A DNA stretch of 64,000 bases from CAIKMD01 sp963702925 (GCA_963702925.1 OY969771.1:3038001-3102000), one strand, 5' to 3'; numbered from the stretch's first letter, positions 26,419 through 35,100 are shown. The notes: a model not told the origin generated them from the sequence alone. Translations and numbers: made by a program.

Positions 26419-27591
26419 TCATTCGATCGGCAGACCGACATAGGCTTCGGCGAGCGCGGTTGCCGCCGCGCGCGAGGTCACGGCGTAATCGAGGTCGGCC
26501 AGATGAATGCGCCGCTCGAACGCGGTTTCGGCGTCGTTGCGGTGAAGCATGGTCGTCATGTACCAAGAGAAACGCTCGGCCTTCCAAATGCGCGCGAGAC
26601 AGGTTTCGCTGTAGCGCGCGAGGCCGGCCTTGTCGTTCTTCTTGTACCAGGCTTCGAGGGCGCGCGACAAAAACAGCACATCGGCGGCGGCGAGATTGAG
26701 CCCCTTGGCGCCGGTCGGCGGCACGATATGTGCCGCGTCGCCGGCGAGAAACAACCTGCCATGCTGCATCGTCTCGCACACGAAGCTGCGCAAGGGCACG
26801 ATGTTCTTTTGAAAGATGCGGCCTTCCGACAGAGTCCAGCCGGGAAAAGCGAAGCGCGCCTGCATCTCGCGCCAGATGCGATCGTCGGGCCATGCCTCGA
26901 TCGCATCGTCGGGATTGCATTGGATATAGATGCGCTGCACCTCGGGCGAGCGCGTGCTGAGCAAGGCAAAGCCGCGCTCGTGATTGGAATAGATCAGCTC
27001 GTGCCAGGAACGCGGCGCTTGCGCCAAGATGCCGAGCCAGCCCCAGGGATAGTCGATCGCCAGCTCGCGGCGCACGCTGCGCGGAATCGCCTGGCGGCTC
27101 GGCCCGTGAAACCCGTCGCAGCCGGCGATGAAATCGCAACGCAGCTCCTGCGCCTCGCCCTTGGCGTCGCGATAGGCGATCGCCGGCGTCTCGCCATCGA
27201 TGCCGTGCAGCGTCACGTTCGACACCGAAAACTCGATCGCGCCGCCGGAGGCAAGCCGCGGCGCGACCAGATCCTTGATCACTTCGTGCTGCGCATAGAC
27301 CATGATCTGCTTGCCGGTCAGCTCGACGAAGTCGAGATGATGGCGGCGATCGAGAAACTGAAAGGTGACGCCGGTATCGGGACGACCTTCGCGCATCATG
27401 CGCTCGCCCAAGCCGAGCTCGTTGATCAGCCCGACCACCCAATGCTCGATCACGCCGGCGCGGATCGTGCCTTCGATGTCGGCGCGGCTGCGATTTTCGA
27501 GAATCACCGATTCGATTCCGGCGCGGCGCAGCAAATGCGCCAGGAAGAGGCCGGCCGGGCCGGCGCCGATAATGCCGATCTGGGTGCGCAT
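26419..27591 (-). CDS. pobA: 4-Hydroxybenzoate 3-monooxygenase
   Basis: PobA is an FAD enzyme that hydroxylates 4-hydroxybenzoate to protocatechuate with NAD(P)H and O2. The 390-residue product matches the family length. It has the dinucleotide motif G9-A-G-P-A-G14, the DG motif (C158-D159-G160), the GD motif (LFLAGDAAHIVPPTGAKGLNLA, G284-D285) and the substrate residues known from the Pseudomonas enzyme: Y201, S212, R214, Y222 and the C-terminal Tyr (Y384). The ATG at 27591 is preceded by GGAGGAG. No pobR-type regulator or protocatechuate dioxygenase gene is adjacent; ring cleavage may be done elsewhere or by the nearby extradiol protein. Confidence 0.96.
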   Translation of the reverse strand: MRTQIGIIGAGPAGLFLAHLLRRAGIESVILENRSRADIEGTIRAGVIEHWVVGLINELGLGERMMREGRPDTGVTFQFLDRRHHLDFVELTGKQIMVYAQHEVIKDLVAPRLASGGAIEFSVSNVTLHGIDGETPAIAYRDAKGEAQELRCDFIAGCDGFHGPSRQAIPRSVRRELAIDYPWGWLGILAQAPRSWHELIYSNHERGFALLSTRSPEVQRIYIQCNPDDAIEAWPDDRIWREMQARFAFPGWTLSEGRIFQKNIVPLRSFVCETMQHGRLFLAGDAAHIVPPTGAKGLNLAAADVLFLSRALEAWYKKNDKAGLARYSETCLARIWKAERFSWYMTTMLHRNDAETAFERRIHLADLDYAVTSRAAATALAEAYVGLPIE

Positions 27592-27700
27592 TCTGTTTCT
27601 CCTCCCAAGCGACAGACGCGGTCTCGCCCTCATCGAGCGTGGACGACCCCCAGCTAAGCCCTGTTTGCGTGCCGGCACAAGTTTGTTGGGGAGCAAAACA

Positions 27701-27729
27701 TTGTCGGGCCGCCGCCCGGCGCTTATGAT
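27701..27729 (+). promoter_or_regulatory. Sigma-70-type promoter for the SGNH hydrolase gene
   Basis: TTGTCG (27701-27706) and TATGAT (27724-27729) are spaced by 17 bases, 34 bases before the ATG at 27764, with GGGGGAAG as ribosome-binding site. pobA is divergent on the other side. Confidence 0.55.
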
Positions 27730-27763
27730 CGGGGCGAAAAACACGGCACATGGGGGAAGCGAC

Positions 27764-28909
27764 ATGGCGGAGATGAATTGGGTCGGCGCCTGGACCAATG
27801 GTCTGGTGACGGTCGACAATAGCGCGTTCAACAATCAGACCATGCGGCTGATCGCGCGCGTGACGCTCGGCGGCAAGAAGCTGCGCATCCGGCTCTTCAA
27901 CGCCTATGGCAATCAGAAGCTCGTCATCGGCGCGGCGCATGTCGGTTTGCGCGACGGCGCGAGCGAGCGCATCGTGCCGGGCTTCGATCGCAAAATCACT
28001 TTCGGCGGCGAATCCGCAGTCACCATCGCCGTGGGCGCGCTCGCCGTCAGCGATCCGGTCGAGCTCGACGTGCCGGCTTTGGCCGATCTCGCCGTCAGCC
28101 TCTATATCCCCGGCGACGTGCCGGAGAGCTTTCCGATCACCGGCCACGGCAATGGCCACCAGACCAACTATCTCTCGCCGCCGGGCGATTTCACCGCCGC
28201 GACCGCGATGCCGGTAAAGGAGATCACCGAGAATTGGTATTTCCTCGGCGCGATCGAAATGCTGGCGCCGGCCGATGCCGGCGGCATCGTGTGCTTCGGC
28301 GACTCGCTGACCGAAGGCAATCTGTCGAGCCTCGATTCAAACAGCCGCTGGCCCGACCAGCTGGCGCGACGGCTCGCCGCGCGGCGCGGACGGCCTTACG
28401 GCGTGATGAATCAAGGCATCGGCGGCAATCGCATCCTGCACGACATGCGCGGCGAAAGCGGGCTGCGGCGCTTCGATCGCGATGTGCTGGTACAGCCGGG
28501 CGTCAGCCATGTGATCGTCTATATCGGCACCAACGATCTGCGCAATCAGCGCGGCAATCCCGCCGAGGTGGTGACCGCGCCGCAGATGATCGCCGGCTTG
28601 AAGCAATTCGCTGTGCGCGCCCGCGCGCGCGGCCTCGCGGTTTACGGCGCGACCATGCTGCCTTACGAGAACGAAACCTATTTCCCTGGCGCGTGGACGC
28701 CGGCCGGCGAAGAAAAGCGCCTGGCGATCAACGAGTGGATTCGCAGCGGTAACGGCTTCGACGCGGTGATCGATTTCGACAAGGCGTTGCGCAATCCCGC
28801 TCATCCGGCGAGCATGCTGCCGGATTACGATTGCGGCGATCACCTTCATCCGAGCGACAATGGTTATCGCCAGATGGGCGACACCATCGACTTGGCTCTG
28901 TTCGACTAG
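27764..28909 (+). CDS. SGNH/GDSL-type hydrolase
   Basis: The 381-residue protein has an N-terminal beta-rich domain (about 1-165) of the kind that precedes GDSL domains in rhamnogalacturonan- or xylan-acetylesterase-like proteins. The SGNH core follows: block I CFGDSLTEGN (Ser nucleophile), block II with GIGGNR, block III GTNDL and block V CGDHLHPSDNGY with the Asp-His pair. No signal peptide is visible, so it probably acts in the cytoplasm on a small ester. It is transcribed divergently from pobA, suggesting a role with plant-derived phenolic or acetylated substrates. Confidence 0.9.
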   Translation: MAEMNWVGAWTNGLVTVDNSAFNNQTMRLIARVTLGGKKLRIRLFNAYGNQKLVIGAAHVGLRDGASERIVPGFDRKITFGGESAVTIAVGALAVSDPVELDVPALADLAVSLYIPGDVPESFPITGHGNGHQTNYLSPPGDFTAATAMPVKEITENWYFLGAIEMLAPADAGGIVCFGDSLTEGNLSSLDSNSRWPDQLARRLAARRGRPYGVMNQGIGGNRILHDMRGESGLRRFDRDVLVQPGVSHVIVYIGTNDLRNQRGNPAEVVTAPQMIAGLKQFAVRARARGLAVYGATMLPYENETYFPGAWTPAGEEKRLAINEWIRSGNGFDAVIDFDKALRNPAHPASMLPDYDCGDHLHPSDNGYRQMGDTIDLALFD

Positions 28910-28910
28910 A

Positions 28911-28956
28911 GCATTTTCCGGCGAAGGGTGCAGCGGTTCGCCGCAGAAAATGCGAC
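28911..28956. repeat. 46-bp palindromic intergenic repeat, copy 1
   Basis: This hairpin element begins GCATTTTCCGGCGAA and ends TTCGCCGCAGAAAATGC plus GAC. The arms pair except for a 2-base bulge around a GGTGCAGCGG-type loop. It starts 2 bases after the SGNH hydrolase stop and lies between convergent genes, so it may terminate transcription both ways. Copy 2, at 63354-63399, differs at one base. Confidence 0.85.
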
Positions 28957-28978
28957 CGAATCAAAGACGCGCCCGGCG

Positions 28979-30382
28979 CTATTGCGCCGGGCTGGCCGAA
29001 TGCGCTTCGGCCGGAGACAGGGTCTCGAGCACTTGCGCGCGGGTTTCGATCGCGAAGAAGAAGGCGACCAACGCCCCCATCAGCGCGAAGAGGCCGAACA
29101 CGACAAACACCGCGTTGATGCCCCAATGCGGCAGCACCCAGCCGACCACGATCGGTCCGGCCATCGAGGCGGCGCGTTGCCACGCGCTGGCGACGCCGCC
29201 GCCCAGCGCGCGCAGCTGCGTCGGGTAGATCTCGGCGGTGTAGGTCGCAAGGCCCAAGGCGAGGAAGCTGCAGAAGAAGAACGCGCCGGACACGACGAGC
29301 AGCGTGCCGAGCGCCGAAAGCTGGCCGAGGAAGGCGAAGGAGAGAAGCGGCACGCAGCAAACGCCTAGGCCGATGATAAACATCGGCCGCCGCCCGATAG
29401 CCTCGATCAAATACCAGGTGAGCAGCGCGCCGCCCAGCCCGATGCCGCTCAGGATCAAGCCGTAAGTGAGCGAGAGCTGCACCGGCAGGTGATAGACGAT
29501 GTTGAAGAGCGAAGGCGCCCAGGCGGTCAGGCCGTAGGTGACGAAATAAGCGCCGATCCAGATGAACCAGACCGAGATCGTGCGCTTCAGGTAGATCCCC
29601 TTGAAGAGATCGGCGAGGCGCGGCTTGGCCTCGCTCACCACCGGCAAGTCGCGCGGCAAAGGCGGCAGCGCCATGCCTTCGCGCACGGCGATGTTCTCGA
29701 GGCGCTTCAAGGCGCGGTCGGCTTCGCCGAACCGCCCGCGGCTGGCGAGCCAGCGCGGCGATTCCGGCAGGAGAACGCGCAGCGGAATGGCGACCAAAGC
29801 CGGCACGGCGCCGATGATGAACATCCACTGCCAACCGAAATTCGGCACGACATAGACACCCGCCAACGCGCATACCGGCAAGCCGATCGAGAACAGCACT
29901 TGAATCGAAAGCGAGAAGCGTCCACGTCCCGGCGCCTTGGCGAATTCGTTGACGTAAGCGGCCATCAGCGGAACTTCGCCGCCGAGGCCGATGCCTTGGA
30001 TGAAGCGGAACCACCACATCTCGTCATAGCTGGTGGCGAAAGCGCAGGCCAAGCCCATCAAGGTGAAGATCAGCAAGGTCACGAGCATGGAGTTGAGGCG
30101 GCCCCAACGCTCGGCGATCCAGCCGAAGCCGACCGCGCCGACGAGCTGTCCGGCAAAGCCGACGCCGATCAGCGAGCCGATCTGTTGCGGGTTGAGGCGC
30201 CACATGCCGATCAGCGGCGGCAGGACGTAAGCGATGGTGATGGAATCGAAGGCGTCGAAAAACCACGCGGTGCAGATGATCAGCCGCATGTTGCGATGCC
30301 AGGAGGAATAGGGCAACCGCTCGAGCCGCGCCGCGATATGGCGCATATCGTTGATTTCGCCGGAAGCCGTCGTCGCGACCAT
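28979..30382 (-). CDS. MFS transporter, sugar/aromatic-acid porter type
   Basis: The 467-residue, 12-helix carrier has a tell-tale loop 2-3 motif GWIAERWGRLNSM, the FIQGIGLGGEVPLMAAYVNEF segment after helix 4, and LPESPRWLASRGRFGEA before the central loop, the signatures of the SP/AAHS branch. The ATG at 30382 follows GGGGGGAAC; in-frame starts further upstream would add an unlikely Arg/Ser-rich extension. It converges on the SGNH hydrolase gene across a palindromic repeat. The substrate is probably an organic or aromatic acid, unproven. Confidence 0.9.
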   Translation of the reverse strand: MVATTASGEINDMRHIAARLERLPYSSWHRNMRLIICTAWFFDAFDSITIAYVLPPLIGMWRLNPQQIGSLIGVGFAGQLVGAVGFGWIAERWGRLNSMLVTLLIFTLMGLACAFATSYDEMWWFRFIQGIGLGGEVPLMAAYVNEFAKAPGRGRFSLSIQVLFSIGLPVCALAGVYVVPNFGWQWMFIIGAVPALVAIPLRVLLPESPRWLASRGRFGEADRALKRLENIAVREGMALPPLPRDLPVVSEAKPRLADLFKGIYLKRTISVWFIWIGAYFVTYGLTAWAPSLFNIVYHLPVQLSLTYGLILSGIGLGGALLTWYLIEAIGRRPMFIIGLGVCCVPLLSFAFLGQLSALGTLLVVSGAFFFCSFLALGLATYTAEIYPTQLRALGGGVASAWQRAASMAGPIVVGWVLPHWGINAVFVVFGLFALMGALVAFFFAIETRAQVLETLSPAEAHSASPAQ

Positions 30383-30583
30383 GTCGTTCCCCCCTAAAGT
30401 GACCACCGCGCGCCTTGGTTTTTGCGGCGCGTTCCTTGCCCCCGGCGACCGCGCCGGCAGGCAGCAAAACCATATCTCATGACGGCTGCGGCGGCTACAG
30501 GACAAAATCGTGTTGAGCGCGACAGCGCGGTCTTTGCACCGAGAAGGGGCGTTCGGGACCGATGCGGCAAGCCTTTGGCGCAT

Positions 30584-30612
30584 TTGACCGTGCCAAAGCC
30601 TTTCGATACCGT
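30584..30612 (+). promoter_or_regulatory. Candidate promoter for the VOC gene at 30654
   Basis: TTGACC (30584-30589) and TACCGT (30607-30612) are spaced by 17 bases. The start codon lies 41 bases further on, after GAGAGG. The -35 match is good and the -10 match is partial, as is common in GC-rich alphaproteobacteria. Confidence 0.45.
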
Positions 30613-30653
30613 GTCCGTCACAGGGTGGAACGCAGCTGACGAGAGGCTTGGCC

Positions 30654-31103
30654 ATGGCGGACGCATCATCGGCGCAAACGCAGACTCCGACTTTTGCTTA
30701 CCTCGGCTCGATGCATGAGGGCATTCCCATCAGCAATGAGAATCTCGATGCCTGCGTCAAATTCTATACCGAGGTGCTCGGGCTGAAGCTTTTGAAGCGG
30801 CCGAAGGCGCTCGACGATATCGGCCGCGGCGCCTGGCTCGGCGATGCCGATGACCGCGTCCAATTCCACCTGATCTGCACCGAGCGCGACTACAAGCCCG
30901 GCCCCGGCACGAAATATTCACCCACCGGGCGACACACGGCTTGGCTGGTGAACGACATCGAAGCCTTCCGCGCGCGGATGGTGGCCTTGGGCATCGATTA
31001 TGGCGAGGCCAAGAACCTGCTCGGCGCCGGCAGCGCGCAGCTCTTCGTGGTCGATCCCGAAGGCCATACCTGGGAATTCCAGGAGCCGTTTCCCCGCCGC
31101 TAA
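30654..31103 (+). CDS. VOC-family protein (lactoylglutathione-lyase-like)
   Basis: The 149-residue single-unit VOC protein has NENLDACVKFYTEVLGLKLLKRP, TGRHTAWLVNDIEAFRARM (His candidate) and LFVVDPEGHTWEFQEP (C-terminal Glu). The ATG at 30654 follows GAGAGG; a TTG two codons earlier is possible. It stands alone, divergent from the MFS carrier, with its own candidate promoter. Function beyond the fold (isomerase, lyase, dioxygenase or resistance protein) is unknown. Confidence 0.85.
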   Translation: MADASSAQTQTPTFAYLGSMHEGIPISNENLDACVKFYTEVLGLKLLKRPKALDDIGRGAWLGDADDRVQFHLICTERDYKPGPGTKYSPTGRHTAWLVNDIEAFRARMVALGIDYGEAKNLLGAGSAQLFVVDPEGHTWEFQEPFPRR

Positions 31104-31132
31104 ATGTTGACGCCGGCGATGGTCGCGCGACG

Positions 31133-32023
31133 TCAGTCGAACTTGTCGAGCCAAGCAAGCAAGGACGGCGCGTAAAGCGCAATACGTTTGTAAGCTTGCA
31201 TCGTCGGCGGCATCGAACGAATCGCGGCGGCAAGCTCGCGCGCCGTTGCGGGGGACCGGATCGCCGCATCGAGCCGCGTTATATAAGTGCGAATGGTGAA
31301 AACCACCGTGCCGGTTTCGCTTAGCCGGCGCAAGGTTTGGCGCTCGACGCGCAGCCACGTTCTTGTGCCGGCATTGTCCGGCGTGATCGCGGCAAGGGTC
31401 GCGGGCGCCGCCGGCTGAAATGGCGCCGGATCGTCGGCAATGCCCCAGTTGAAGCGGCCGACCAGAAGCTCCGGCTTCAGGCCGCTGAAGAAATAATCGA
31501 CCGGACGCGCCAGGGTCTCGCCATAGGAAGGTACCGGCCCATGGATCGCATCCAAGGTTTGGCCGATCTTCTCGGCGAGGCGCCAGCGCGCAGGCGCGCA
31601 TAAGGACGCGCCGACAAGACGATAGCGCTCGCCATCCGAGCGCATCAGGCAAAGATCTTCCGGCACCAGCCGTCCCGCGACATCGAGCGGATGGAGCGTC
31701 GGAGCCGCGATGTTCCAGGATTCGCCGGTCGCGCGATTGACCAGGTGATCGCCCGCCATCCGGTAAGTGTCGGCGTGATGGCGCGGCAAATGCGTCGCAA
31801 GCACGCGCAGCAAGGCCGCGGCGCCGGCTTCGGCTTCGGGCAAGGCGGCAAAGACCTCTTGATGGCGCCTGTCGAGCAACGCGCGTTTGGCGGCAAGGTC
31901 CGACGCCACCGAGTCGCCCAACTCGAACCAGGCTTCGTCCGGCAGCGGGCTCAATCCCATCGCCAAACGGAAGCGGCCGGCTTGGAAGGGCAAATAATTC
32001 GGCGTTATTTGCTCGGATCCCAT
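31133..32023 (-). CDS. DUF3445 protein, haem-dependent oxidative N-demethylase-like
   Basis: The 296-residue protein matches the DUF3445 family, whose characterised member HODM alpha-subunit uses haem and O2 to demethylate dimethylamine. It has the typical order: YLPFQAGRFRLAMGL near the start, DLCLMRSDGERYRLVGASLCAPARWRLAEKIGQTLDAIHGPVPSY in the middle, then WLRVERQTLRRLSETGTVVFTIRTYI. HODM works with separate reductase and iron-sulfur subunits; none is found next to this gene. It may act on a methylamine-type compound or have another oxidative role. The start ATG at 32023 is the first good one. Confidence 0.88.
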   Translation of the reverse strand: MGSEQITPNYLPFQAGRFRLAMGLSPLPDEAWFELGDSVASDLAAKRALLDRRHQEVFAALPEAEAGAAALLRVLATHLPRHHADTYRMAGDHLVNRATGESWNIAAPTLHPLDVAGRLVPEDLCLMRSDGERYRLVGASLCAPARWRLAEKIGQTLDAIHGPVPSYGETLARPVDYFFSGLKPELLVGRFNWGIADDPAPFQPAAPATLAAITPDNAGTRTWLRVERQTLRRLSETGTVVFTIRTYITRLDAAIRSPATARELAAAIRSMPPTMQAYKRIALYAPSLLAWLDKFD

Positions 32024-32154
32024 AGGCGGGGGTTTAGCATGGCGATGAAACTCGATATAGCTTGAGAAGCAAGCGCCGTCATGGTGCTATTGGAAACGGA
32101 TGATGCGCGTCGATCGCGGCGTCATGAATTTTTTTATCGGGGTGGATTGGACGA

Positions 32155-32553
32155 ATGAAGAATGCGCCGCTCGATTGTCGCCACTGCGCCTTGTGCTGCA
32201 AGATGGCCGGCTATGTCGAGGTCAGCAAATACGATATCAGCCGCCTGGCGCGGCATCTGCGCCTGACCGTGAAGGCCTTCGAGGAAAAGCACATCGTCTA
32301 TGTGACGCGGTCAGGCAAGAAGCGCATCAAGGACGGCTACGATACCTGCCAGTTCCTCGGCAAGGATCACGCCTGCACCGTCTATGAGGCGCGGCCGACG
32401 AATTGCCGCGAATATGTCTGTTGGGACCAGCACGATAAAGAGGTTTACGATTTCGCGCGCTTCCTCCAAATCCCCGCCGCGGAGTTGCGGAAGAAGGAAG
32501 CGGAAGAGGCCGCGGCGGAAAAGCAGAAGAAAGCACGCCGGCGCCGCTCGTGA
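32155..32553 (+). CDS. YkgJ-family cysteine cluster protein
   Basis: The 132-residue protein has the CxxC(x)nCC-type pattern of the YkgJ/UPF0153 family: DCRHCALCCKMAGYVEV at residues 8-24, and later CQFL...HACTVYEARPTNCREYVC. These cysteines are thought to bind zinc or an iron-sulfur cluster. The C-terminal 20 residues are highly charged (Lys/Glu/Arg). The family role is not settled. It is divergent from the DUF3445 gene, with a 131-base intergenic region. Confidence 0.85.
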   Translation: MKNAPLDCRHCALCCKMAGYVEVSKYDISRLARHLRLTVKAFEEKHIVYVTRSGKKRIKDGYDTCQFLGKDHACTVYEARPTNCREYVCWDQHDKEVYDFARFLQIPAAELRKKEAEEAAAEKQKKARRRRS

Positions 32554-32608
32554 ATTTCCGGTGCGCCCGGCTTCGCGCGAAGCCATGCGCAACTCGGGCC
32601 GGTCGGGT

Positions 32609-32651
32609 GGGTTAACCCGCGGGAAACCTCTGGGAAACCTATCGGAAACCT
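32609..32651. repeat. Palindrome plus three 11-bp-phased GGAAACCT repeats upstream of the DUF2336 gene
   Basis: The perfect palindrome GGGTTAACCC (32609-32618) is followed by GGAAACCT at 32622, 32633 and 32644, exactly one helical turn (11 bases) apart, with a degraded fourth copy (CGGACGTA, from 32654). All lie within the 190-base gap before the DUF2336 gene. Phased short repeats like this usually bind a protein cooperatively on one face of the DNA. Confidence 0.6.
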
Positions 32652-32743
32652 AACGGACGTACCGAATACGCCCCGACAAGCGCGGGTTGCCGTGCTATGC
32701 TCCGGATGATTGCGGTCGCCCCTTCGGGGCTCGAACATGGGTC

Positions 32744-33859
32744 ATGCGCATGCCCGCACCGTCTTCCGAGCAAACGAACCTGGCCTCGCTTCAGGCCCGT
32801 GCGACGCATCTATTGGCGTTGGCGCGCGATCCTTCCGACGCGTCGCGCACGGCATTGGTCTCCGGCCTCTATGATCTTTCGCATGCGAGCGCGGATCTGC
32901 CCGAGATCGACCGCGCGCTTGCCATCGACCTCGTGCTCGAGACCATGAAGCGCTCGCCCGCGACCGTGCGCGGCCAATTTGCCGAGCAGATCGCGCGCGA
33001 TCCCTCAGCGCCGAGAGCCGTGGTTCATGCGCTCGCGCGCGACGAGATCGCGGTCGCCTTTCCGATCCTGATCGAGAGCGCGGCGCTCGATGATGCCGAG
33101 CTCATCGAGATTCTGAAAAGCTGCCCACCCGAGCACCGCCTCGGCACTTTGCAGCGCGAAAACGTCAGCGCCTCGGTCGCGTCGGCGGTGGTCGATACAC
33201 GCGACCCGCAAGTGATGCGTTGGCTGGTCGAAAATCCGCGCGCGACCATTCCGCCTGCCGCGATGGAAGTGCTGGTCGAGGCATCGCGCGCCGAACCGGC
33301 GCTGCAAAAGCCGCTTACCCTTCGCTCCGACCTACCCGCGGATTTGGCGACGAAAATGTGCGCCTTCGTTCCCGAAGAGCTGCGCGAGCGCATTGTCGAG
33401 CGCCATCACGTCGTGCCGGCGCTGCTCGATCAAAACCGAGCCGGCGCGGCAGTTGGCGCGCCGGCTGGCGAGGCCGATGACAAGGCGCTGGCGACCGGGC
33501 TCAAGCTACGCGCTTCGGGGGCGCTCAATGCCGCGCTGCTGGTGAAGACCATTCGCGCCGGCAAGATGACCGAGTTCGAAGCTTTGTTCGCCCGGTTCAG
33601 CCGGATCTCGATCGCGGCGGCCCGGCAAGTCCTGTCGTCGCCGACGGGCGAAGGGCTGGCCATCGCCTTGAAGGCGCAAGGCGTCGACAAGAGCACCTTT
33701 GCGACCATCCTGATCCTCAGCCACAAGGCGCGCGATCCGGGCCTCGACCTGTCGGCCACCCTGGTCCGAGCCTTGGAGGCCTTCGACCGGTTGAACCCGA
33801 ATACCGCGGCAGAGCGGCTCGCCGCGCTCCAAGCGGCCTATCCCGAAGCCGCCGCCTGA
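32744..33859 (+). CDS. DUF2336 domain-containing protein
   Basis: The 371-residue, mostly alpha-helical protein fits the alphaproteobacterial DUF2336 family. It has short helical repeats (IARDPSAPRAVVHALARDEIAVAFPILIESAALDDAELIEILKSCPPEHRLG) reminiscent of HEAT-like units, and a C-terminal helical part (FEALFARFSRISIAAARQVLSSPTGEGLAIALKAQGVDKSTFATILIL). Members are soluble proteins of unknown function. The start is uncertain: ATG codons at 32744 and 32750 are both possible and no strong ribosome-binding site is seen. The phased GGAAACCT repeats lie just upstream. Confidence 0.83.
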   Translation: MRMPAPSSEQTNLASLQARATHLLALARDPSDASRTALVSGLYDLSHASADLPEIDRALAIDLVLETMKRSPATVRGQFAEQIARDPSAPRAVVHALARDEIAVAFPILIESAALDDAELIEILKSCPPEHRLGTLQRENVSASVASAVVDTRDPQVMRWLVENPRATIPPAAMEVLVEASRAEPALQKPLTLRSDLPADLATKMCAFVPEELRERIVERHHVVPALLDQNRAGAAVGAPAGEADDKALATGLKLRASGALNAALLVKTIRAGKMTEFEALFARFSRISIAAARQVLSSPTGEGLAIALKAQGVDKSTFATILILSHKARDPGLDLSATLVRALEAFDRLNPNTAAERLAALQAAYPEAAA

Positions 33860-33871
33860 TCGTCTCGCGGC

Positions 33872-35089
33872 TCAGATCACCTTCAGCTTGCGTAGCTTTG
33901 CCAGCTCGGCTTCGTCATAGCCGATCGCGCTGAGAACGGACTCGGTATGCTCGCCGAGCAAGGGCGGCACGAGCTGGCCCGGTTCGCGTGCGCCGTTGAT
34001 GCGCGCCGCGCGCCGCATCATCGTCATGCTGCCATAGCCGGGACGCTCCACTTGCTCGAACAAGCCGAGATGGCGCACCTCTTGATCGTCGAGCGCCTCG
34101 GGCACGGTGTTGACTTCGGCGCTCGCGACATCGTGCTCCGCCAGGACTTGCAGCCATTCGGCGCGGTTGCGCCGCAGGAAGATCGGACGCAAGGCGTCGA
34201 TCAGCGCGTCGTAATGCGCGATGCGGCTTCGCCGCTGCTTGAACACCGGATGAGCGGCGATGTCGGCATCGTCCAAGGCCGCCACCAACGCCGCCCATAA
34301 CCGGTCCGGCCCGCCGACATGCACGGCGAGCAGCTTCTCGTCGGCGCAGCGCAGCACGAAGGCATGGGAATAGGAGGTGCGGGTTTCGGATTCCATCGCG
34401 ATGCCGGATTCGGTATAGGCGGTAAAAGCGTCCGGCATGAAATGGATCGCGGCTTCGAGCATGCTGATGTCGATGCGCGCGCCGGCGCCGCCTTGGGCGC
34501 GCGCGAAAAGCGCCGCGAGAATCGCGTTGGCGGCCTGGAGCGCCGTCGCCTGATCGGCGATGGTCGGGCCGCGCATGCGCGGATCCCCCGGATCGGTGAA
34601 CAGGTGCAGCATCCCCGACAGAGCCTGGCCGACCGTATCGAAGGACGGGCGGCTGCGATAAGGCCCGTCCTCGGAAAAGCCCGAGATCGAGCAATAGATG
34701 AGCGCCGGATTGAGCTGCTTCAGCGTGTCGTAGCCGATTCCCAGCCGGTCGAGCACGCCGGCGCGAAAATTCTCGACGACGACGTCGGCGCCGGCAGCGA
34801 GCTGCTTGAAGGCCTCGCGTCCCTCGGCCTGCTGCAAATCGAGCGCGACGCTGAGCTTGTTGCGGTTGAAGGCAAGGAAGTTATGGCCATAACCGTCGAT
34901 CCGCGGCTCGGTCACATAAAGCCGGAACGGATCGCCGATGCCGGGCCGCTCGATCTTCACGACCCGCGCGCCGAGATCCGCCAGTTGCTGCCCGGCATAA
35001 GGGCCGGCGATGAACTGGCCGAGCTCCAGGACGGTGATCCCGGCCAAGGGATTTTCCGGCGTTGCTTTGCTCTTGTCTTGGACTGTCAT
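33872..35089 (-). CDS. Class III CoA-transferase (CaiB/BaiF family)
   Basis: The enzyme moves CoA between carboxylic acids through an enzyme-bound aspartyl-CoA. The 405-residue product has GITVLELGQFIAGPYAGQQLADLGARVVKIERP at the N-terminus and the catalytic Asp151 in SRPSFDTVGQALSGML, plus the DVVVENFRAGVLDRLG stretch. The ATG at 35089 follows GAGAAAG; a GTG at 35104 overlaps the LLM stop. It is the last gene of a six-gene minus-strand operon after the peptide-type importer and an LLM oxidoreductase, so it probably activates the imported acid to its CoA thioester. Confidence 0.93.
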   Translation of the reverse strand: MTVQDKSKATPENPLAGITVLELGQFIAGPYAGQQLADLGARVVKIERPGIGDPFRLYVTEPRIDGYGHNFLAFNRNKLSVALDLQQAEGREAFKQLAAGADVVVENFRAGVLDRLGIGYDTLKQLNPALIYCSISGFSEDGPYRSRPSFDTVGQALSGMLHLFTDPGDPRMRGPTIADQATALQAANAILAALFARAQGGAGARIDISMLEAAIHFMPDAFTAYTESGIAMESETRTSYSHAFVLRCADEKLLAVHVGGPDRLWAALVAALDDADIAAHPVFKQRRSRIAHYDALIDALRPIFLRRNRAEWLQVLAEHDVASAEVNTVPEALDDQEVRHLGLFEQVERPGYGSMTMMRRAARINGAREPGQLVPPLLGEHTESVLSAIGYDEAELAKLRKLKVI

Positions 35090-35100
35090 AAATCGCTTTC

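Noticed and set aside
26273..28159. Long minus-strand frame overlapping pobA and the start of the SGNH gene
   Set aside because: It runs through pobA in another frame and into the opposite-strand gene; Arg-rich and without motifs.
32622..32651. Possible CRISPR-like array
   Set aside because: Repeats are 8 bases with 3-base gaps and no cas genes; better explained as phased protein-binding sites.
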